Positions 6,955-11,942 of a DNA stretch of 11,942 nucleotides are shown here, piece by piece. The notes beneath the pieces are model-generated. The model was given only the letters and a program-made list of their open reading frames with translations. It did no database searches and was not told the DNA's origin. Origin of the DNA: an uncultured bacterium (lineage in GTDB: Bacteria; Krumholzibacteriota; Krumholzibacteriia; LZORAL124-64-63); assembly GCA_903847545.1 (NCBI GenBank), contig CAINDZ010000547.1:1-11942 (forward strand), given 5' to 3'. Position numbers and translations under genes: made by a program. Positions within the stretch are counted from its first letter, which is position 1. Each line of letters starts with the position of its first letter.

Positions 6955-8116
6955 GCGCCATGAGCCCCTCGAAGAGAACGGCCATCACCAGGCCGATGTT
7001 CAGGTTGCGGTCGACCTCGCCGCAGGCGGCGTCGATGCGGGCCATGTCCGCCAGCAGGTCGGCCGTCGGGCGCGAGGCCGCCACGTCGCGGGAGACCGCC
7101 GCGGCCCCCGGAAAGCGCGGCTGCCAGGCCTCGCCCGCCTCGCGGCAGGCCAGAGCATCACTGTAGTGGAGGTTCAGCAGTTCACACAAGCGGATGGCGC
7201 GCGCACGGCGCTCGGCGGCGCCCTGCTCGCCCGCGGCCCCCGAGCCGCGGCGCGCGGGCGGCGCCTCGACGGCGTGCGAATAGATGCCGCGGTGCAGTTC
7301 GTCCGCCGTGATGGCGGCCTGCCCCCGGCGCCCCTCGGCGATCCAGCCGAACAGCAGGCCGGCCCACTCGGCCAGCGCCCGCGACTCCGGCTGCAGCAGG
7401 TCGTGCGCCAGCCGGGCGTTGCCTTGCGACAGGCGGGCGGCCCACTGCGCCTGCTCGGGCGCGGCCCCGCACAGGCGACCGAGGTGTCCGGCCAGCTCGG
7501 CCTGTGGCCAGGGCTCGAAGCGCACCTTCTGGCAGCGCGACAGGATGGTGGGCAGCATGCCCTCGGTGCCGGTGGTCGTCAGCATGATGACGGTGTCGGC
7601 GGGCGGCTCCTCGAGCGTCTTGAGGAAGGCGTTCGCCGCGGCGGTGTTCATGCGCTGGGCATCGGCGACGACCGCCACCTTCCAGGGGCCCTGGAACGCG
7701 CGGACGCGCAGGAAGCGGATGAGGCTCCGGACCGTCAACGGCCCGGGATGCTCGGGGTCGCCGATGTTGACCTGCGATGTCGCCGACTCGGCCGTGCGCG
7801 CGAAGGGATCGGCCAGCTTGGCCTCGAGCAGGGCGCGCACCTCGTTCTCGTCGATGGCCGCCGGTGCGGGCCCGATCCAGCGGATGTCCGGATGCTGGAA
7901 GCTCGCCGACTTGACGCAGCTCTCGCACGGCTGCGCATCGGTGCAGGCGGCGGGGCCGGCGCAGTTCAGCAGGCGGGCGAACTCGAGCGCAGTGCCTTCC
8001 TTGCCCGAGCCCTCGGGCCCCACCAGCAGCAGGGGCTGCGCCAGGCGATCGCGGTCACGCAGGCGCAGCAGGCGCGCCAGGATCTCGGTGCGGGCAACGA
8101 AGGCGGATGCTGGCAC
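6941..8116 (-). CDS. holB: DNA polymerase III delta-prime subunit
   Basis: HolB is part of the clamp-loader complex that places the beta clamp on DNA. The protein has a P-loop-like GPEGSGKE (33-40), a zinc-binding set Cys52, Cys58, Cys64 and Cys67, HPD (75-77), the Walker-B-like region VAVVADAQRM (147-156), FLKTLEEPP (164-172) and the sensor-1 SRC motif in LSRCQKVRF (192-200). E. coli delta-prime has lost its P-loop; here GSGK is retained, so nucleotide binding is possible but untested. Between HPD and the Walker-B region lies an insertion of about 35 residues relative to E. coli HolB (about 85-122). This recalls Bacteroidetes delta-prime proteins. At 391 residues it is longer than E. coli HolB (334). 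GTG at 8116 has GGGGGGAG 5 bases upstream (8122-8129). It follows envC after 51 bases and overlaps ricT. Confidence 0.95.
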   Translation of the reverse strand: MPASAFVARTEILARLLRLRDRDRLAQPLLLVGPEGSGKEGTALEFARLLNCAGPAACTDAQPCESCVKSASFQHPDIRWIGPAPAAIDENEVRALLEAKLADPFARTAESATSQVNIGDPEHPGPLTVRSLIRFLRVRAFQGPWKVAVVADAQRMNTAAANAFLKTLEEPPADTVIMLTTTGTEGMLPTILSRCQKVRFEPWPQAELAGHLGRLCGAAPEQAQWAARLSQGNARLAHDLLQPESRALAEWAGLLFGWIAEGRRGQAAITADELHRGIYSHAVEAPPARRGSGAAGEQGAAERRARAIRLCELLNLHYSDALACREAGEAWQPRFPGAAAVSRDVAASRPTADLLADMARIDAACGEVDRNLNIGLVMAVLFEGLMAHGRP

Positions 8117-8167
8117 GCGGGCTCCCCCCGGGGCGATCGCGCCCGCGGCGGCCGCGCCGCGCGCCGC

Positions 8168-9454
8168 TCAGCGGGAACGCAGCCAGTCGGCGGGGTCCAG
8201 GGGCGTGCGACCGTGCCGGACCTCGAAGTAGAGCTGGGGCGGCTCGCCGCCGCCGGGGCCGCCGACCTCGGCGATCACCTGACCCTGGGCCACGCGCGAC
8301 CCGCGGGCGACGAAGACGCCGTTCAGGTAGGCATAGAGGGTGTAGTAACCCCCGCCGTGGTCCAGAATAACGCATCGCCCGAAACCGGGCAAATTGTCAC
8401 TGAACTCGACGGAGCCGGTGCCCACGGCCGCCACGGGCGTCCCGGTCGCGGCGCTGATGTTGATGCCGTTGTTCAGGGTGACGGTCTTGAAGCGCGGGTG
8501 GACCGACCGACCGAACGGGCGCAGGACCTCGCCGCGCACGGGCCACTCGAGGCGCCCGGCCAGGTCGGCCAGCGGTTCGGTCTGGCCGATGACGACCTCG
8601 GGGCCCTCCTGGCGCCGCCGGTCCTCCAGCCCGTCCAGCACCTCCAGCAGGCGCTGCTCGTTGCGCGACAGCTCGAGCAGCCGGTTGTTGACGCCCTGCC
8701 GCCGATCCTCGAGCTGGCGCAGCGAGGCCACCTGCTCGGCCTGCAGGCCCTCGAGCCGCGTCGCCTGCTGGGCGCTTTCCTCGCGCGTCTGGCGGATCTC
8801 GGACAGCGCCGAGTCCAGCTCGCGCCGCTCGCGCACGACGGCCTGGCCCTCGTCGCGCGTGCGCTCGACCAGTCCCGCATTCAGGCGCGCCAGCGTGCGT
8901 TCGCACTTCACGCGCGACATCAGGTCCGAGAAGCTGGTCGCCGTCAGCACCATCTCCAGGTCGTTGCGCTGGCCGCGCACGTACAGGCGTCGCAGGCTGC
9001 GCGCGAGCGCGACCTTCCGGCCCTCGTAGGTGTCGACCCGCGTGGCGAGCTCGTCCTCGAGGCGCCGGCTCTGCGACAACAGCAGCGACTCCTTGCGCAC
9101 CATGCCGCCCACGAGGCGCTGCGTGGCCTCGATCTCCTGCGTGATCGCCTCGTTGTCGCGCCGGGCGTCGGCCGCCTGCGCGTTGAGGCTGCGGATCAGG
9201 TCCTGCTGGCGCCGGATCTCCGCGCGCACCTTTTCCAGCTGTGCCGCGTTCTCGCGGTCACGGGCGGGATCCGCCGCGACCCTGGCCGCCGGCTGGGCCT
9301 GCGCGGGCGCAAGCGCCGCCGGGGCCTCCACCAGGGCGCCCTGCACGGCCTCGACGGGCGGGGCGTCCTGCGCGGCCAGCCGCGCCGCGCCGGCCAGGGC
9401 GGCGGCCACGGCGCACGCGCCGGCCAGGTTCCGGGTGCCGAAGGTTGCGCGCAT
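8168..9454 (-). CDS. envC: EnvC-like cell-division factor with coiled coil and degenerate LytM (M23) domain
   Basis: EnvC recruits and activates peptidoglycan amidases at the septum under control of FtsEX. The 428-residue protein has a cleavable or anchoring signal (1-28), a Pro/Ala-rich linker, a long coiled coil (about 66-285) and a C-terminal LytM domain (about 303-426). The LytM domain has lost its zinc site: the HxGxD motif reads NNGIN (328-332), and the HxH motif reads QLY (407-409). The HL of the usual YAHL loop reads YL (376-377). This matches E. coli EnvC, which also has LYFE and a similar NP.WL ending, so a non-catalytic activator is expected. ATG at 9454 overlaps the ftsX stop by one base (TGATG). 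The open frame upstream of it is only the reverse-frame reading of ftsX. The neighbouring ftsE and ftsX support the call. No amidase gene (AmiA/AmiB type) is in the window. Confidence 0.92.
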   Translation of the reverse strand: MRATFGTRNLAGACAVAAALAGAARLAAQDAPPVEAVQGALVEAPAALAPAQAQPAARVAADPARDRENAAQLEKVRAEIRRQQDLIRSLNAQAADARRDNEAITQEIEATQRLVGGMVRKESLLLSQSRRLEDELATRVDTYEGRKVALARSLRRLYVRGQRNDLEMVLTATSFSDLMSRVKCERTLARLNAGLVERTRDEGQAVVRERRELDSALSEIRQTREESAQQATRLEGLQAEQVASLRQLEDRRQGVNNRLLELSRNEQRLLEVLDGLEDRRRQEGPEVVIGQTEPLADLAGRLEWPVRGEVLRPFGRSVHPRFKTVTLNNGINISAATGTPVAAVGTGSVEFSDNLPGFGRCVILDHGGGYYTLYAYLNGVFVARGSRVAQGQVIAEVGGPGGGEPPQLYFEVRHGRTPLDPADWLRSR

Positions 9455-10330
9455 CAGATGTCGCTCCGCAGGGTCAGGTACTTGCGCATCGCGGCCCAGC
9501 TGCCGGCCAGCCCGAGCGTCACGCAGAACAGCACGAACCCGAACAGCTGCGCCGGCGAGAAGAAGACGAAGCCGCCGAGGCTGTCGCCGAGGATGCGCCC
9601 CGCGATCGCCAGCAGGCTCATCGCGAGAATGCCCGCGAGCAGGCCCTGCACGGCGCCCTCGCAGAGGAACGGCGTGCGGATGAACGCGTTCGTGGCGCCC
9701 ACGAGCTTCTGGATCTGGATGATGCGGGCGCTCGAGGCGATGGTCAGCTTGACCGTGTTCGAGATCACGAAGATCGCCGCCAGGAAGACGATGAGGCCCG
9801 CGACCAGCGAGGCCATCTGGAAGCGGAAGGCCCAGCGCTCGAGCGCATCGACCCACTCCTGGTTGAACAGGATCTCGGACACCTCGGTCCAGCGCACGAC
9901 CTCATCGCGCACGGCCCGCACCGACGCGGGGTCGCGCGACTCGGGAGCGAAGGTCAGGTGGTAGGACGACGGCAGCGGGTTGCGGTCGAGCAGGTCCAGC
10001 AGGGGCTCGTCCTCGCCCAGCTGCTGCCGGAACTCGGCCAGGGCCGCCTCGGAGTCGATCCACGTCACCTGCTGCACGCCGGGCAGCGCCTGCAGGCGCG
10101 GCCGCAGCTCGGCCAGCTGGGCGGCCGGCAGGTCGTCCCGCAGGTACACGCGCAGGTCCAGGCCGCCGCGGGCCGTCTCGAGCAGCGTCCCGAGGTTCAG
10201 GGTGACCAGCGTCAGCACCGCCAGCACCATCAGGGCCGAGGCCATGATCAGGATCGTGACACCGGTGGTCAGCTTCCGGCGGCTGAAGCCGGCCAGGGAT
10301 TCGCGGGCGAGGTAGTTCACCTGGGCGCGG

Positions 10331-10338
<8 letters not shown>
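9454..10338 (-). CDS. ftsX: Cell-division ABC transporter-like permease FtsX
   Basis: FtsX is the membrane half of the FtsEX complex, which couples ATP hydrolysis in the cytoplasm to activation of murein hydrolases outside the inner membrane. The 294 residues show the usual pattern: a cytoplasmic start, TM1 (about 24-48), an extracytoplasmic domain (about 50-170) with the conserved NPLPSSY (120-126), then TM2 (172-195), TM3 (226-248) and TM4 (262-283). The family motif KLVGATNAFIRTPFLCEG (211-228) lies between TM2 and TM3. ATG at 10338 overlaps the end of ftsE by 8 bases, and the stop overlaps the envC start. With ftsE immediately before and envC immediately after, the likely partner of the extracytoplasmic domain is the adjacent EnvC-like coiled coil. 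Confidence 0.97.
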
Positions 10339-11182
<844 letters not shown>

Positions 11183-11189
11183 GTTGGGG

Positions 11190-11196
11190 CTCCCCC
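11190..11196 (-). promoter_or_regulatory. Ribosome binding site deciding the ftsE start
   Basis: GGGGGAG on the minus strand lies 7 bases before GTG at 11182. It favours this codon over the upstream in-frame GTG at 11212, which has no purine-rich sequence at the right distance. Confidence 0.65.
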
Positions 11197-11328
11197 GCAA
11201 GGATTCTGGCACGGCCGAAACGGACGGGCGACCCTGCCCCGTCCCCTGTCCGGCCCCTGGTTCGGCGCGGGATTTGCACGATCCGTGCCCAAATCCGGGC
11301 CCCGTGGCCCCGCAATCGCCGCCATCTC

Positions 11329-11333
11329 GAGGT
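11329..11333 (+). promoter_or_regulatory. Ribosome binding site supporting the TTG start of the glycosyltransferase
   Basis: GAGGT lies 7 bases before TTG at 11341. No ATG or GTG in the same frame exists between it and the conserved KLSLCMI segment, so it decides the start. Confidence 0.55.
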
Positions 11334-11340
11334 CAAGACC

Positions 11341-11942
11341 TTGTCGGAAGCCAAGTTGAGCCTGTGCATGATCATTCGCGACGAGGCGGCGCACCTGCCG
11401 GGATTCCTGGCCTCGGTGGCCGGCCTCTGGGACGAACTGGTCGTCGCCGACACGGGCTCGACTGACGGCTCACTGGACCTGGTGCGGGCCGCCGGCGGGA
11501 CCATCGTGGAATTTCCGTGGTGCGACGACTTCGCGGCCGCCCGCAATGCGTCCGTGGCGGCGGCCGGCGGGCGGTGGATCCTGTTCCTGGACGCGGATGA
11601 GCGCATCGACGCCGAGCTGACGGGCGCGATCAGGAGGCTGGTCGAAGGCGACCCTCGCGCCGGCGCCGCCACCGTGGTGATGCGCAACGCGCTCGCGGAC
11701 GGCGGCCGGACCGAAGCCCGCCTGCTGCGCCTGTTCCTCAATTCGCCCGCGATCCGGTTCCGCCACCGCGTGCACGAGGACGTCGCGGACGACGTGGCGG
11801 CGTTCCTGGCGCGCGAACGGCTGGAACTGCGGGACCTGCCCGGTGGCGTGGATCACCTGGGCTACGCGCGCGCCGAGGCGACGTCGCGCAACAAGAAGGA
11901 CCGCGACCTGCGCCTGCTGCGCCTGGCGCTGGTCGACGACCC
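11341..11942 (+). CDS. Family 2 glycosyltransferase (GT-A fold), 3'-truncated by window edge
   Basis: Two hundred codons are present and the frame is open to the right edge. The sequence starts KLSLCMIIRDEAAHLP (5-20), then has DTGSTDGS (37-44), FPWCDDFAAARN (58-69) and WILFLDADE (79-87). That is the standard nucleotide-sugar-binding set of the GT2 subgroup often followed by TPR repeats. DADE supplies the DxD-type metal-binding acids. Further C-terminal family features are IRFRHRVHEDV (138-148) and HLGYARAEATSRNKKDRDLRLL (172-193). The start is TTG at 11341 with GAGGT 7 bases upstream; it is not ATG-initiated, and the next in-frame ATG (11368) would cut the first strand. There is no signal peptide, so it is probably cytosolic. 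Donor and acceptor cannot be predicted. It is transcribed away from ftsE and need not be functionally related to it. Confidence 0.92.
   Translation, partial: MSEAKLSLCMIIRDEAAHLPGFLASVAGLWDELVVADTGSTDGSLDLVRAAGGTIVEFPWCDDFAAARNASVAAAGGRWILFLDADERIDAELTGAIRRLVEGDPRAGAATVVMRNALADGGRTEARLLRLFLNSPAIRFRHRVHEDVADDVAAFLARERLELRDLPGGVDHLGYARAEATSRNKKDRDLRLLRLALVDD

Larger units (their letters stand above)
11183..11340. promoter_or_regulatory. Divergent intergenic region between ftsE and the glycosyltransferase
   Basis: This 158-base gap must hold the promoters of both divergent genes, or at least that of the plus-strand one. I see no convincing sigma-70 boxes; the region is very GC-rich. An imperfect inverted repeat lies at 11270-11296: GGATTTGCACG, a 3-base centre, then CGTGC-CC-AAATCC. 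That gives 11 paired bases with a 2-base bulge. It is placed 44 bases before the glycosyltransferase start and about 90 bases before the ftsE start. It could be an operator or a leader hairpin. Confidence 0.4.

Noticed and set aside
8117..8167. A possible terminator in the GC-rich gap between envC and holB
   Set aside because: There are several short GC palindromes but no stem followed by a T tract, and holB has a strong ribosome binding site right after.
9455..9856. An N-terminal extension of the EnvC-like protein upstream of 9454
   Set aside because: It is the alternate-frame reading of ftsX; the ATG at 9454 begins a proper signal sequence and overlaps the ftsX stop.
6791..9964. A 1057-codon open frame on the plus strand across holB and envC
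   Set aside because: It is antisense to well-supported genes, is rich in Arg/Ala/Gln with no domain motifs, and is the usual by-product of strong third-position GC bias.
11470..11856. A minus-strand open frame opposite the glycosyltransferase
   Set aside because: The plus strand carries the complete set of GT2 motifs, and the minus-strand product shows none.

Overview
The window is a GC-rich, densely packed bacterial chromosome segment. It encodes an outer-membrane beta-barrel, three predicted lipoproteins and an FtsEX-EnvC type cell-division module, so the host is a diderm. The delta-prime subunit HolB carries an insertion that, from memory, resembles Bacteroidetes-type proteins. Together with the GC content and the barrel/lipoprotein genes this makes a GC-rich FCB-group or neighbouring uncultured lineage (Eisenbacteria/Krumholzibacteria-like) my best guess. 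The placement is inference only. No rRNA, tRNA, CRISPR array, transposase or integrase was seen.

Layout. Almost everything lies on the minus strand, so transcription runs from high to low coordinates. From 11182 down to 1652 there is one tight gene string: ftsE, ftsX, an envC-like degenerate LytM factor, holB, ricT (PSP1 family), tatD, rsmA, a large unrecognised beta-barrel protein and an unrecognised lipoprotein. Neighbouring genes overlap by 1 to 22 bases at every junction except envC-holB (51-base gap). A second unrecognised lipoprotein (927-1544) follows after a 107-base AT-rich gap that holds a promoter candidate, and ends at a strong hairpin terminator (851-880). Beyond it lies a YibQ-type divergent polysaccharide deacetylase, predicted to be a lipoprotein and cut by the left edge. 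On the plus strand, divergent from ftsE, a family-2 glycosyltransferase starts at a TTG codon (11341) and runs off the right edge.

How the genes fit together. FtsE, FtsX and the EnvC-like protein form the known ATP-driven switch that activates peptidoglycan amidases at the division site. The LytM domain here has lost every catalytic residue, as expected for an activator. YibQ is envC's neighbour in E. coli, so its presence nearby fits. HolB, RicT, TatD and RsmA recall the holB-ricT-tatD-ksgA order of Firmicutes and are housekeeping genes (replication, RNA processing, nuclease, 16S rRNA dimethylation).

The least explained part is the barrel plus two small lipoproteins at 927-4332. Their translation or position is coupled to rsmA, and they are the best candidate here for an undescribed envelope module. 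Most of the rest is ordinary core-genome content in an interesting arrangement.
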